Shown here: positions 9,618 to 18,722 of the stretch, in pieces
Position numbering within the stretch: the stretch's first letter is position 1
Layout: each line of letters begins with the position of its first letter
Assembly: GCA_965199875.1 (NCBI GenBank)
Contig: OZ241346.1
Span: 1,488,001 to 1,552,000, forward strand
Origin: VXYL01 sp965199875
Lineage (GTDB): Bacteria; Pseudomonadota; Gammaproteobacteria; Pseudomonadales; Azotimanducaceae
Direction of reading: 5' to 3'
Length of the DNA: 64,000 nt
Notes under the pieces: generated by a model
Databases searched by the model: none
The model's input: the letters and a program-made list of their open reading frames with translations, nothing else
Told to the model about the DNA's origin: nothing
Position numbers and translations under genes: made by a program

Positions 9618-11519
9618 CTACCGCCTGCGAGCATTGGCGGCGGCGATTCGTCTGAGCTCCCGATTCTCAAGAGTGGCCCGTCTGATGGTCTCGCGCACAC
9701 GGCGTCTGAGCCTCTCCCTACCCACCGTCGTACGGATCGCTCTGTCGGCAAATGTCAAGAAGAAGCGCTTGGGGATATGCGGATTATTCAACGTGGAACC
9801 GCGATCGCTCAGATATTGGGCACGAAGACGGAGTATTTCCAGCATCCTGGGCGGGCTGTAGCCATCAGACAGGTCCATCTGGGATGTGTACCTGTCTTCC
9901 GTCCACTGTCGCTTGTAGAGTGCCCTTGCATCTTCAAGCGTGTACGCGCTCTTGTCTCCGCAGATGACGTGCAGGTCGTCCATCCCCAGCTTGGCGGCGG
10001 CACGCTCGCCGAGCATGAAGTCCGGTGCGATGTACCGCTCAATCCGCGAGATCCACGGCTCCATGTCGAGGGGGCCGAGCGTCAGCAGATTCTCCAACGT
10101 AGGACCGTCGGGTTCGTAGAAGCCAAACAGCCAGACGCGAGACCGCCATCTCGCGATGTGGTCGAAACCCACATCTCTCGCAGTAGAGACAGAGCCAACC
10201 GTTGTTGACTTCAACTCGATTGGCACGGAGTAGCGGCGGCCGCCAGCCGTGAAGTCGAGGTAGGCGTCGGTGCCCGAACGTCTCCCGCCGGCTCTGAGGC
10301 CGACGATCTCGCGCATTTCGACTTCGCGCTTGTCATCTTGAACCGCCACATAGGTGGAGAGTTCAAGCACGCTCGTACGTTCATCATTGCAAGTCTGAAC
10401 GCCTAGCGCTTGGGCCACGGACTTGGCGATGGCATAGGCGACTGGTGGAGACACGGAGTTGCCAATCTGGCCGATTACTTGATAGGCGGCGCCAGCAAAC
10501 TGCCAGTCTTCGGGGAATCCCTGCAGCACGGCGCAATCCTGGACGGCCAATCGGAAGTGACCGTTCTCGGGCGGGAAACTGGCGGCGGCTTCGCGACTGC
10601 GTTGCACGCCGTTCGGCCATATCTCTAGCTTCTTCCAAATCGCTTGGCTGGCGCGGCTGTTCAGAATACTCGTCGAGTTTCTTGGGCCGGTGAATCCGGA
10701 CCGGATCGTCGGCGCATAGCAGTCGAAGCCGATGTCGGGCAGCCCTAGGGCCGCTCTAGCGCCACTGGTAGGGTCGGCCTGGTCCAACATGTCGCCCAAA
10801 GGTCGATGCGTCGGCAATGGCGGACTGAAGCTAAGCGACGCGCGGGCCGAGCGGAATCCTACGAAGATGACACGGCGGCGCAACTGCGGCACGCCGAAGT
10901 CGGAGGCGAGGATGCGGAACTTCGCCACTTGGTACATTCCCGCCAAGGGCGTGAGAATTGCTTCATGGACGTAGCTGCGGAATTTCGCATCTAGCAGACC
11001 GGGTACGTTTTCGGCTACGAAGGCGGCGGGCTCGATCTCGCGGACAGCGGCAATGAAGGCTGGCCACATGTCTCGGTCGTCGCGGCGACCATGCCTTTTA
11101 CCAGCGATCGAAAACGGCTGGCAGGGCGGCCCTCCGTGAACGACATCCACCATGCCCTTGAAGCGCGACCATTGCTGCCGCGTCACATCGCCTTCGTCGC
11201 CACTGAACACAGGCCAAGCCGGGCGGCTCTGGCGCAACGTCGCGCCGCAGATGTCGAGGATGTCGAAGCTCGCCACATGCTGGAACCCGGCCCGCTCGAA
11301 ACCAAGATCAAGGCCGCCGCCACCCGAAAACAGCGACAGGGATCGCAGCCCATGCGGAGCCAAGGGGGGCATCAGAGTCGCAGGATCTAGCGTGGGGATG
11401 TTGACTTGGCATGGCTCGCGGGCCAGATCGCCATTGCTGGCCGCGATCTTCCTCTGCCGGGATCGTGCTGACAAGTCACGATACCAGGCCCTTCGTTCCT
11501 CTGTGATGTGATAGGGCAT
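9618..11519 (-). CDS. C5-cytosine DNA methyltransferase fused to a PD-(D/E)XK-like nuclease domain
   Basis: This 633-residue protein (from ATG 11519; a GTG four codons upstream at 11531 is possible) probably combines both activities of a restriction-modification system. The N-terminal ~370 residues are a complete C5-cytosine methyltransferase: motif I LSLFSGGGGLDLGF (61-74), catalytic Cys133 in GGPPCQPFS, ENV at 170-172, motif VIII QLRRRVIFVGF and motif X QIGNSVSPPVAYAI. The ~260 C-terminal residues include GTDAYLDF and then IELKST with Glu435 and Lys437, an arrangement typical of PD-(D/E)XK nucleases, followed by STARDVGFDHIARWRSRVW. No separate restriction gene lies next to it. Hand counts give 34/60 and 35/60 GC at 9721-9780 and 10141-10200, against 43/60 at 8881-8940, so the gene looks acquired. 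Methylation is well supported; nuclease function is inferred. Confidence 0.85.
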   Translation of the reverse strand: MPYHITEERRAWYRDLSARSRQRKIAASNGDLAREPCQVNIPTLDPATLMPPLAPHGLRSLSLFSGGGGLDLGFERAGFQHVASFDILDICGATLRQSRPAWPVFSGDEGDVTRQQWSRFKGMVDVVHGGPPCQPFSIAGKRHGRRDDRDMWPAFIAAVREIEPAAFVAENVPGLLDAKFRSYVHEAILTPLAGMYQVAKFRILASDFGVPQLRRRVIFVGFRSARASLSFSPPLPTHRPLGDMLDQADPTSGARAALGLPDIGFDCYAPTIRSGFTGPRNSTSILNSRASQAIWKKLEIWPNGVQRSREAAASFPPENGHFRLAVQDCAVLQGFPEDWQFAGAAYQVIGQIGNSVSPPVAYAIAKSVAQALGVQTCNDERTSVLELSTYVAVQDDKREVEMREIVGLRAGGRRSGTDAYLDFTAGGRRYSVPIELKSTTVGSVSTARDVGFDHIARWRSRVWLFGFYEPDGPTLENLLTLGPLDMEPWISRIERYIAPDFMLGERAAAKLGMDDLHVICGDKSAYTLEDARALYKRQWTEDRYTSQMDLSDGYSPPRMLEILRLRAQYLSDRGSTLNNPHIPKRFFLTFADRAIRTTVGRERLRRRVRETIRRATLENRELRRIAAANARRR

Positions 11520-11531
11520 CTCGGACTGCAC

Positions 11532-11894
11532 AATAGCACACTGCGCCAGAGGTCATAGCAGAAGGGTCGAGTCGAGTTCGAATGGCGGGGCAAGGCAAGG
11601 CCTTGCGCTGGCAGCGCTATTGAAGATCAGCCGCCGCCGTCGTGGCGGCAGCATTGCATGGGCAACTCGGCATGCGCTGGACGGTGGCTGGCCCAACCCC
11701 GTGCTCTGCTTGCGCGGCGCCCGCTTGAGCCGCTGGTTTCGACGACTACGGGGAACACCGCCTCCGGCGGGCGGTTTTGAGGCGTTCGCAGTCGCTCGCC
11801 AAAGATTTGGCGTACGTCCGTTGCGAAGACGCCGTGATGCCGAGGGGCATTAGCGGCTATGATGCGGCCCTTCGCAAGCGCCGCCGAAACACCG
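11532..11894. other. Non-coding stretch between methyltransferase and sohB
   Basis: I see no gene in these ~360 bases. They hold a GC-rich inverted repeat around 11632-11650 (gccgccgccgtcgtggcggc), a terminator-like hairpin at 11757-11778 and the sohB leader. The methyltransferase is transcribed leftward and sohB rightward, so promoters for both should lie here. I could not find a convincing -35/-10 pair for either. Confidence 0.5.
11757..11778 (+). terminator. Intrinsic-terminator-like hairpin upstream of sohB
   Basis: The inverted repeat ACCGCC / GGCGGT has a 7-nt loop and runs directly into TTTT. It fits a short rho-independent terminator read on the plus strand. There is no intact plus-strand gene immediately upstream, so it may be left over from a deleted gene or insulate sohB. 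Confidence 0.45.
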
Positions 11895-13091
11895 ATGGAG
11901 TTCCTGTTCGACTATCTTGGATTTCTCGCCAAGACGGCCACCGTCGTGGTCGCCGCGCTGATCGTCATCTCCGCGGTTGCCGCCGCCGGCGCCCACCGGG
12001 CCATGCGCAGCGCGCGACCCGCGGGCCACATCGAGGTCGTGCCCTTGAACGAGCGCCTGATGGACATGCGCCGCACCGTCGAAGAGGCGGCTTTGCCGGC
12101 CGCGGCCATCAAGAAGCGTCGGCGCCAGGACGCCAAGGCGCGCAAGCGCCACCGCAAGGAGGAAGCCCGCAAGGAGAAGCAGCGCACCAGGTCCGCCGCC
12201 GAACCCGGCGCCAGCGCGCCGCCCGCAGCGGTACCGCCGAAGCCGGACGACGCGCCGGCGACCGAGGCAGCCGAAGCGACCGAGGCAGCCGAAGAAAGCC
12301 AGGAGCCCAAGCCCGACGAAGTCGACCGCCGGGTCTTCGTGCTGGACTTCAACGGCGACCTGGACGCCAGCGCCGTCGAGTCGCTGCGGCGGGAGATCTC
12401 CGCGGTGCTCGGCGCCGCTGGCGGCGGCGACGAAGTGCTGGTGCGCGTGGAAAGCGCCGGCGGCGCCATACACGCCTACGGCCTGGCGGCGTCCCAGCTG
12501 GCGCGCGTCCGCGGCCACGGCGTGCAGCTGACGGTGGCGGTGGACAAGGTCGCCGCCAGCGGCGGCTATCTGATGGCCGCGGTGGCGGACCGCATTCTGG
12601 CCGCGCCTTTCGCCGTGGTGGGGTCCATCGGCGTGGTGGCGCAGATCCCCAACGTCCACCGGCTCTTGAAGAAGCACGACGTCGATGTCGAAGTACACAC
12701 CGCCGGGCGTTTCAAGCGCACTCTGGACATGCTCGGCGAGAACACCGAGCAGGGGCGCGAAAAGCTGCGCGAGGAACTCGAGGACGCCCATGCGCTGTTC
12801 CAGGAGTACGTCGGCAACTGGCGCCCGGCCCTCGACCTCGACGCCGTTTCCACCGGCGAAGCCTGGTACGGCCAACGCGCCATGCAGCGGGCGCTGGTCG
12901 ACGAACTGGTCACCAGCGACGAATACCTGATGAAGGCCTGCGACAAGGCGGACGTCTTCGAGGTCTCCTGGGTGGAAGCGAAGCGCCCCATCGAGAAACT
13001 GCTCGGCCAGGCCGCCAGCGCGCTCGGCAAGAGCGTCGGCAAGGTTCTGGACGGCTTGCTGGACAAGACAACAACAGGAGGAATCCGATGA
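11895..13091 (+). CDS. sohB: Inner-membrane serine peptidase SohB (S49 family)
   Basis: This is a membrane-bound signal-peptide-peptidase-like protease of family S49. From the ATG at 11895 it has 398 residues, about 50 more than E. coli SohB. An N-terminal membrane segment (residues ~9-30, FLAKTATVVVAALIVISAVA) is followed by a highly charged Lys/Arg-rich stretch and an Ala/Pro/Glu linker (about residues 70-145), which account for the extra length. In the peptidase domain the nucleophile is Ser222 (VAASGGYLMA) and the general base is Lys274 (AGRFKRTL), spaced 52 residues as in E. coli. Its stop overlaps the acuI start (ATGA), so the two genes are probably coupled. Confidence 0.92.
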   Translation: MEFLFDYLGFLAKTATVVVAALIVISAVAAAGAHRAMRSARPAGHIEVVPLNERLMDMRRTVEEAALPAAAIKKRRRQDAKARKRHRKEEARKEKQRTRSAAEPGASAPPAAVPPKPDDAPATEAAEATEAAEESQEPKPDEVDRRVFVLDFNGDLDASAVESLRREISAVLGAAGGGDEVLVRVESAGGAIHAYGLAASQLARVRGHGVQLTVAVDKVAASGGYLMAAVADRILAAPFAVVGSIGVVAQIPNVHRLLKKHDVDVEVHTAGRFKRTLDMLGENTEQGREKLREELEDAHALFQEYVGNWRPALDLDAVSTGEAWYGQRAMQRALVDELVTSDEYLMKACDKADVFEVSWVEAKRPIEKLLGQAASALGKSVGKVLDGLLDKTTTGGIR

Positions 13092-14086
13092 CTTCGTTTC
13101 GCGCCTTGCTGGTGGAAAAGACCGAGCCGCGAGCGTTCCCGCGCAGCGTCGTCGAGCGCCATGTGGACGACCTGCCGGCCGGGGACTTGCTGATCGACGT
13201 GGCGTATTCGTCGTTGAACTACAAGGACGCCCTTTCCGCCACCGGCAACCCGGGCGTCACCCGCCACTTTCCGCATACGCCGGGCATCGACGCCGCCGGT
13301 CGCGTCGTCGAGTCCGCCAGCGACGGCTTCTCCGTCGGCGACGAAGTGATCGTCATCGGCTTCGACCTGGGCATGAACACCGCCGGCGGCTTCGCGCAGA
13401 AGATTCGCGTTCCCGGGGGCTGGGCGGTGCCGATGCCGAGGGGCCTCGACCTTCGTTCGGCGATGATCCTCGGCACCGCCGGCTTCACCGCGGCGTTGTG
13501 CGTGGACAAGCTGCAATCCATCGGCGGCCTGGCGCCGGACGACGGCCCGGTGCTGGTCAGCGGCGCCACCGGAGGCGTGGGTTCCGTCGCCGTCGCGCTG
13601 CTGGCCAAGCTGGGCTACGAAGTCCACGCCGTCACCGGCAAGGCGGATCGGCACGGGTTCCTGCGCGATCTCGGCGCCGCCGCCGTCCTCAGCCGCGAAG
13701 ACGCCCTTGCCAACGCCGACCGCCCCATGGGCCGGGAAACCTGGGGCGGCGCGGTGGACACCGTGGGCGGCGACATCCTGGTGAACGCCGTCAAGTCGCT
13801 GCGCTACGGCAAGAGCCTTGCCGCCTGCGGCCTGGTGGCGTCGCCCAGCATTCCGACGACGGTACTGCCCTTCATTCTGCGCCACGTCAACCTGCTGGGC
13901 GTCGACTCGGTGGAGCTGCCGCTGGCGCAGAAGGCCGCCATCTGGGCGAGGCTGGCTGGCCCCTGGCGGCTTGACGGCCTGGAAGAACTGGCCACGGTGC
14001 TGACGCTGGACACGCTGTCGGACGCCATCGACAGGATTCTCGCCGGCGAAATGGTCGGCCGCGGCTTGCTGGACCTGCGCGCCTGA
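13088..14086 (+). CDS. acuI: Acrylyl-CoA reductase (NADPH), AcuI/YhdH family
   Basis: This is a zinc-independent medium-chain dehydrogenase/reductase. AcuI proteins reduce toxic acryloyl-CoA to propionyl-CoA with NADPH, for example downstream of DMSP breakdown. The 332 residues match the family. The N-terminus FRALLVEKT, the SSLNYKDALSATG segment and the nucleotide-binding VLVSGATGGVGSVAVALLAKLGY are typical of YhdH/AcuI. A strong Shine-Dalgarno (ACAGGAGGAAT) precedes the ATG, which overlaps the sohB stop by 4 nt. No DMSP lyase or other acu gene is nearby, so the physiological substrate is not proven by context. Confidence 0.85.
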   Translation: MTSFRALLVEKTEPRAFPRSVVERHVDDLPAGDLLIDVAYSSLNYKDALSATGNPGVTRHFPHTPGIDAAGRVVESASDGFSVGDEVIVIGFDLGMNTAGGFAQKIRVPGGWAVPMPRGLDLRSAMILGTAGFTAALCVDKLQSIGGLAPDDGPVLVSGATGGVGSVAVALLAKLGYEVHAVTGKADRHGFLRDLGAAAVLSREDALANADRPMGRETWGGAVDTVGGDILVNAVKSLRYGKSLAACGLVASPSIPTTVLPFILRHVNLLGVDSVELPLAQKAAIWARLAGPWRLDGLEELATVLTLDTLSDAIDRILAGEMVGRGLLDLRA

Positions 14087-14117
14087 CCCATCGGGACCGG
14101 CTTCCTCGGCTTCGGGG

Positions 14118-14423
14118 TCACTCGTCCGCGGAAGGGTCGTAGTTCTCCACTCGGGCGCGCAGTCTGCGACTTGCGCGGAAGGTGACCACGCGGCGGGCGC
14201 TCACCGGCACGACTTCGCCGGTCTTCGGATTGCGACCCGGTCGCTCGTCCTTGTCGCGCAGCTCGAAGTTGCCGAAACCGGAAAGCCGAACGGATTCGTT
14301 CCTCTCCAGCGACAGGCGGATCTCCTCGAAGAAGGACTCGACGATTTCCTTGGCGTCGCGCCGGTTGAAACCGTACTCCTCGAACAGACGGTCGGCCATT
14401 TCCGCCTTCGTCAACGTTCCCAA
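14118..14423 (-). CDS. ihfA: Integration host factor subunit alpha
   Basis: This is a sequence-specific DNA-bending protein that acts as a heterodimer with IHF-beta in recombination, replication and transcription. The protein has 101 residues. The N-terminus LTKAEMADRLFEEYGFNRRD and the arm region LSGFGNFELRDKDERPGRNP are typical of IHF-alpha, including the conserved PGRNPKTGE tip. It lies 111 nt downstream of pheT at the end of the infC-to-pheT gene cluster, the same place as in E. coli. The intervening gap could hold its own promoter (a TAGTAAAGT stretch near 14468), but this is weak. Confidence 0.95.
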   Translation of the reverse strand: MGTLTKAEMADRLFEEYGFNRRDAKEIVESFFEEIRLSLERNESVRLSGFGNFELRDKDERPGRNPKTGEVVPVSARRVVTFRASRRLRARVENYDPSADE

Positions 14424-14534
14424 ACCCCAGCCCCGCTTGTGCGCATCGCCTGCCCGAGCAGCTACTTTACTATGTCTTGCCGCGTTGGTTGGAAGCGCGA
14501 CACTTGACCGCGCCCGACGACACTCGACGTTGCC

Positions 14535-16916
14535 TCAGCGCAGGCGAGCGCCGAGTTCCGAACGCAGCTTGGCAACGGCCGCGTCGACCAGGCCGTTCAC
14601 CTCGGCGTCGTTCAAGGTGCGCGACGGATGTTGCAAGGTCAGGCCGATGGCGACGCTCTTCTTGCCCGGCGCCACGCCCTCGCCCTGGTACACGTCGAAC
14701 AGCGAGAAGCCAGCCGCCATGCCGCCGAGCGCCTGCCGGGCAACGCCTTCGATGCGCGCAGCGGCGACCTCTTCGTCCACCACCAGCGCCAGGTCGCGGC
14801 GCACCGACGGATGCCGCGAAAGCGCGGCGTGGCGACGCCGACGGCCGACGCCGAGGGCATCCACCTCCAACTCGAAGACGTAGACGCCCTTGGGCAGGTG
14901 CAGCGCCGCTTCGACCTCCGGATGCAGCCGGCCGAGTCGGCCAACGGTGGCGCCGGCGACGGCCACCGTCGCTGCCTGGCCGGGATGCAGCACGGCATCC
15001 TCGGCGCGGGCGAACTCGACCTCGCGCCCGCTTAAGGCCAGCAGGCGCTCGACGTCGCCCTTCACGTCGAAGAAGTCCACCGGGGCTGCGTCCTGGGCCC
15101 AGCTCTCGGCCTCCCGGGCGCCGAACAGCATGCCGGCGCAGAGGTTCAACTGCGCCAGGCCCTCGGCATGCTGGCGAAAGCACTGGCCGGTCTCGAACAG
15201 GCGCACGCGGTGCGCTTGCCGGGCAAGGTTCGTGCGCAGCGCGCGCACCAGTCCAGGCAGCAGGTTGGTGCGCATGGCGGCGTGGTCGTTGGAAATGGGA
15301 TTCACCACGCGCAGGGCGGTGCGATCCGGGTCCAGCACGTCCGCCAGCCTGGCATCGACAAAGCTGTAGGTCACCGCTTCGCTGTAGCCGAGGTCCACCA
15401 GCAGGTCCGCCAGCCGAGCGACTGCCAGGCGGCCCTCCGAGGGCGTTCCCAAAGCCACCGGCGAGGCGGGCACGCGGCTCGCCACCGCGTTGTAGCCGTA
15501 GACCCGCAGCACTTCCTCGACCAGATCCTCCTCGCGCTCGATGTCGAAGCGGTGGCTTGGAACGCGCACCGTCCAGCGCAGGGCGTCGCCGCTGCCGCTG
15601 CTCCTCGGCGCCAATTCCAGGCGCTCGAAGATGCGCTCGACCTCGGCGCTGGGGATCGCTTCGCCCACCAGCCGATCCAGCCGCGCCTTGCGCAGCGCCA
15701 CTTCTCGGCGCTGCGGCAGCCGTGCCTCGAACTCGGCCGCGACCACCGGGCCGGCGCTGCCGCCGACGATGTCGAGCAGCAGTCCGCTGGCGCGTTCCAT
15801 CGCCTGCGCTTGCAAGGCGTAGTCCACGCCCCGTTCGTAGCGATGCGACGCATCGGTGTGCAGGCCAAAGCGCCGCGCCGTCGCCGCCACCGTCGTCGGG
15901 GAGAAGAACGCGCACTCGAGAAAGACGTCGCGGGTGCTGGCGGAGACGCCGCTGCGGGTGCCGCCCATGACACCGGCGACCGCCACCGGACCGTTGCCGT
16001 CGGCGATCAGCAGCACGTCTTCGTCCACCGCGAGGTCGCGGCCGTCGAGCAGCGTCAGGCGTTCGCCCGGCCGGCCGTCGCGCACGACGATGCCGCCTTC
16101 GAGCCGGTGCAAGTCGAACGCATGCATGGGCTGGCCGAGTTCGAGGAGCACGTAGTTGGTGACGTCCACCACCGGGTCGATGCTGCGCAAGCCGCAGCGC
16201 CGCAGCCGTTCGCGCAGCCACAGCGGCGTCGGACGGCCGGTGTCCACGCCGGCGACGACGCGGCCCAGATAGCGCGGGCAGCCGGCGGGATTGTCGATGG
16301 CGACGGGAAAGCGCGCCTGGCTGGCGACGGCGACGGCGCGCCTCGGTGGCGGCACGACGGCCACGTCGTTCAACAGGCCCACTTCCCGCGCCAGGCCGCG
16401 CAGGCTCAGCGCGTCGCCCCGGTTGGGCGTCAAGTCGAGATCCACGGAAACGTCGTCGAGCTCCATCGCTTCGCGCAGGTCCTGGCCGCAGACGAAGGAC
16501 GAGGGCAGTTCCAGAATGCCGTCGGCATCGCCGCCGAGGCCCAGTTCCTGGGCGCTGCACAGCATGCCGTTGGATGCGACGCCGCGCAGCTTCGCCGCGC
16601 GGATCCGGCCCATGCCCGGCAACTCGGCACCCACCCGCGCCAGCGCCGACTTGAGCCCCTCGCGGACGTTCGGCGCCGCGCAGACCACCGACAGCGGGGC
16701 GCCGTCGCCAGCATCGACCCGGCACAAGGACAGCGCATCGGCGTTCGGATGCGGTTCGACGGCCGTCACTTCCGCCACCACGACGCCGGAAAAGTCGCCG
16801 CAGACGCCGGCCACGCCATCCACTTCGAGGCCGGCCTGGGTCAGCTGCTCGCAGAGCGCTTCCGTGGACAGCGAAACCGGCACCCACTCCTTCAGCCAGC
16901 GCTCGCTGAACTTCAT
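14535..16916 (-). CDS. pheT: Phenylalanine--tRNA ligase beta subunit
   Basis: This is the beta subunit of the heterotetrameric PheRS that charges tRNA-Phe. The protein has 793 residues (E. coli 795). An N-terminal OB-fold tRNA-binding domain carries HPNADALSLCRVDAGDG, followed by the B3/B4 editing region, B5, and a C-terminal anticodon-binding FDX-ACB domain (HPSVRRDLALVVDEEV). The start ATG (MKFSERWLKEWVPVSL) overlaps the pheS stop in an ATGA junction, so alpha and beta synthesis are coupled. The frame is open further upstream, but that part lies within pheS and is not coding in this frame. Confidence 0.97.
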   Translation of the reverse strand: MKFSERWLKEWVPVSLSTEALCEQLTQAGLEVDGVAGVCGDFSGVVVAEVTAVEPHPNADALSLCRVDAGDGAPLSVVCAAPNVREGLKSALARVGAELPGMGRIRAAKLRGVASNGMLCSAQELGLGGDADGILELPSSFVCGQDLREAMELDDVSVDLDLTPNRGDALSLRGLAREVGLLNDVAVVPPPRRAVAVASQARFPVAIDNPAGCPRYLGRVVAGVDTGRPTPLWLRERLRRCGLRSIDPVVDVTNYVLLELGQPMHAFDLHRLEGGIVVRDGRPGERLTLLDGRDLAVDEDVLLIADGNGPVAVAGVMGGTRSGVSASTRDVFLECAFFSPTTVAATARRFGLHTDASHRYERGVDYALQAQAMERASGLLLDIVGGSAGPVVAAEFEARLPQRREVALRKARLDRLVGEAIPSAEVERIFERLELAPRSSGSGDALRWTVRVPSHRFDIEREEDLVEEVLRVYGYNAVASRVPASPVALGTPSEGRLAVARLADLLVDLGYSEAVTYSFVDARLADVLDPDRTALRVVNPISNDHAAMRTNLLPGLVRALRTNLARQAHRVRLFETGQCFRQHAEGLAQLNLCAGMLFGAREAESWAQDAAPVDFFDVKGDVERLLALSGREVEFARAEDAVLHPGQAATVAVAGATVGRLGRLHPEVEAALHLPKGVYVFELEVDALGVGRRRRHAALSRHPSVRRDLALVVDEEVAAARIEGVARQALGGMAAGFSLFDVYQGEGVAPGKKSVAIGLTLQHPSRTLNDAEVNGLVDAAVAKLRSELGARLR

Positions 16917-17929
16917 GCGAACTGCTCCAGGAAGCGCAGCTCGTTGTCGAACAGCAGCCGCATGTCGTCTATCTGGAAGAGCAGCGTGGCGAAGCGATCG
17001 ACGCCGAAGCCGAAGGCGAAGCCGGTGAAGCGCTCCGTGTCGATGCCGGACATGGAGAGCACGTTCGGATGCACCATGCCGCAGCCGAGCACTTCCGTCC
17101 AGCCGCTGCCGGCGCAGGCGCGACAGCCTTCGCCCAGGCAGTGGACGCACTGCACGTCCACCTCCGCGGACGGTTCGGTGAACGGGAAGTAGGAGGGCCG
17201 AAAGCGCACTTCGAGGTCCTTCTCGAAGAACCTGTGGACGAAGTCCACCACCACGCCTTTCAAGTCCGCGAAGGCGACGCCCTCGTCCACCACCAGCCCC
17301 TCCACCTGGTGGAACACCGGGCTGTGGCTGGCGTCCACGTCGTCTTTGCGGTACACCCGCCCGGGGCAGATGATGCGAATCGGCGGTGCGCTGCGTTCCA
17401 TCACCCGCACCTGCACCGGAGACGTGTGGGTGCGCAGCAGCATGCCGTTGTCCAGATAGAGGGTGTCGTGCATCGCCCGCGCCGGATGGTGCGCGGGAAT
17501 GTTCAGCGCCTCGAAGTTGTGGTAGTCGTCTTCGATTTCGGGCCCCGACACGACGCCGTAGCCGGCGCTGGTGAAGATGCGCTCGATGCGCCGGAAGGTC
17601 TGGGTGATGGGATGCAGGCTGCCGGCGGCCCGGCTTCTTCCCGGCAAGGTGACGTCCACGGCTTCGTCCGCCAGGTCGCGGCCAAGCTGCTGTTGTTCCA
17701 GCGCCCGGCGGCGCTCGCCGATGGCGTCCTGCAAGCGCCCCTTGGCGGCGTTGATGCGAGCGCCGGCGGCAGGGCGCTCGGCCTGGGGCAAGCGGCCAAG
17801 AGACTTCAACAGCGCGGTGACTTCGCCCTTCTTGCCGAGAAAGCGTACGCGCAGGGCTTCGAGCGAGCGTTCGTCCGCGGCGCTTGCGACGGCCGCCAGC
17901 GCCGTCTGCTCGAGGTCCTCCAGATTCAC
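16913..17929 (-). CDS. pheS: Phenylalanine--tRNA ligase alpha subunit
   Basis: This is the catalytic class II alpha subunit of PheRS. The protein has 338 residues (E. coli 327). The N-terminal part is a helical coiled-coil tRNA-binding arm (VRFLGKKGEVTALLKSLGRL), and the catalytic core carries LHPITQTFRRIERIF, LRTHTSPVQVRVM (motif 2 region) and GFAFGFGVDRFATLLF (motif 3). It lies between rplT and pheT, and its stop overlaps the pheT start. No phenylalanine-rich leader peptide was seen in the 61 nt between rplT and pheS, so attenuation as in E. coli is not supported. Confidence 0.97.
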   Translation of the reverse strand: MNLEDLEQTALAAVASAADERSLEALRVRFLGKKGEVTALLKSLGRLPQAERPAAGARINAAKGRLQDAIGERRRALEQQQLGRDLADEAVDVTLPGRSRAAGSLHPITQTFRRIERIFTSAGYGVVSGPEIEDDYHNFEALNIPAHHPARAMHDTLYLDNGMLLRTHTSPVQVRVMERSAPPIRIICPGRVYRKDDVDASHSPVFHQVEGLVVDEGVAFADLKGVVVDFVHRFFEKDLEVRFRPSYFPFTEPSAEVDVQCVHCLGEGCRACAGSGWTEVLGCGMVHPNVLSMSGIDTERFTGFAFGFGVDRFATLLFQIDDMRLLFDNELRFLEQFA

Positions 17930-17990
17930 GGCGACGGGTGCCGGACGTCCGCGGCCGGCAGCGACAGCGTTGAGTGGACTTGGCGCCGGA

Positions 17991-18353
17991 CTAGGCGGAC
18001 GCCAGCGCCGCCTTGGCCCGTTCCACCAGCACGCCGAAGGACTGCTTCTCGTTGATAGCCAGATCGGCCAGCACTCGGCGATCCACCTCGATGGCGGCTT
18101 TCTTCAGGCCGGCCATGAAGCGGCTGTAGGAAAGCCCGTGGCTGCGCGCCTCGGCATTGATGCGCACCACCCAGAGGGCTCTGAACTGGCGTTTGCGCTG
18201 GCGGCGATCCCGGTAGGCGTACTGGCCAGCCTTGATGACCGCCTGCTTGGCCACCTTGAAGGTGCGGCTGCGGGCGCCGTAGTAGCCCTTGGCGGCCTTC
18301 AGCACCTTCTTGCGTCGCGCTCTCGAGGCGACGCTGCTTTTTGCTCTAGGCAT
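17991..18353 (-). CDS. rplT: 50S ribosomal protein L20
   Basis: This early-assembly 23S rRNA-binding protein of the large subunit has 120 residues, a very basic N-terminus (MPRAKSSVASRARRKKVLK) and the conserved stretch GARSRTFKVAKQAVIKAGQY. It lies 50 nt after rpmI in the infC-rpmI-rplT cluster. In E. coli L20 represses its own operon by binding the rpmI leader; no such pseudoknot was worked out here. Confidence 0.97.
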   Translation of the reverse strand: MPRAKSSVASRARRKKVLKAAKGYYGARSRTFKVAKQAVIKAGQYAYRDRRQRKRQFRALWVVRINAEARSHGLSYSRFMAGLKKAAIEVDRRVLADLAINEKQSFGVLVERAKAALASA

Positions 18354-18403
18354 GTTCGATCCTCAACTTCGACGGGTCTTGGGCGTGGCGGCGCTGGCGC
18401 CCC

Positions 18404-18604
18404 TCACCGCCCTTTCTTCGGCACCATGCGCTTGACGGCGGCGGTGTCGGCGGCGGAGACGCCCTTGAAACCGCGCAGCTGCCGCTTCCGCTTGGGCGCC
18501 ATCTTGGTCAGGATGTGGCTCTTGTTGGTGCGCTTGTGCTTGAAGCCCTTGGCGGTGCGGCGAAAGCGCTTCGCCGCGCCGCGATTGGTCTTGAGTTTCG
18601 GCAT
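18404..18604 (-). CDS. rpmI: 50S ribosomal protein L35
   Basis: This small basic protein of the large ribosomal subunit has 66 residues. The sequence MPKLKTNRGAAKRFRRTAKG and the C-terminal VKRMVPKKGR are typical of L35. The ATG is preceded by AAGGAGACATCC, a clear ribosome-binding site. A 118-nt spacer separates it from infC, enough for a translational control structure. Confidence 0.97.
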   Translation of the reverse strand: MPKLKTNRGAAKRFRRTAKGFKHKRTNKSHILTKMAPKRKRQLRGFKGVSAADTAAVKRMVPKKGR

Positions 18605-18722
18605 GGATGTCTCCTTGCTGCCTGGGCGGTCCGTTCCGGCTGTTCGTCGAGATCGTTCGCTTGCCTGCCTCGGCCTGCGGCAAACTGCGCGCCGCGGGAA
18701 GCGGGCCAGCCTGGGAAGACGG

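Noticed and set aside
16917..17150. Upstream extension of the pheT frame
   Set aside because: It lies inside pheS in another frame; the ATGA overlap with pheS and the family N-terminus fix the start at 16916.
17930..17990. Phe-rich leader peptide/attenuator before pheS
   Set aside because: No short Phe-rich frame or terminator/antiterminator pair in this 61-nt gap.
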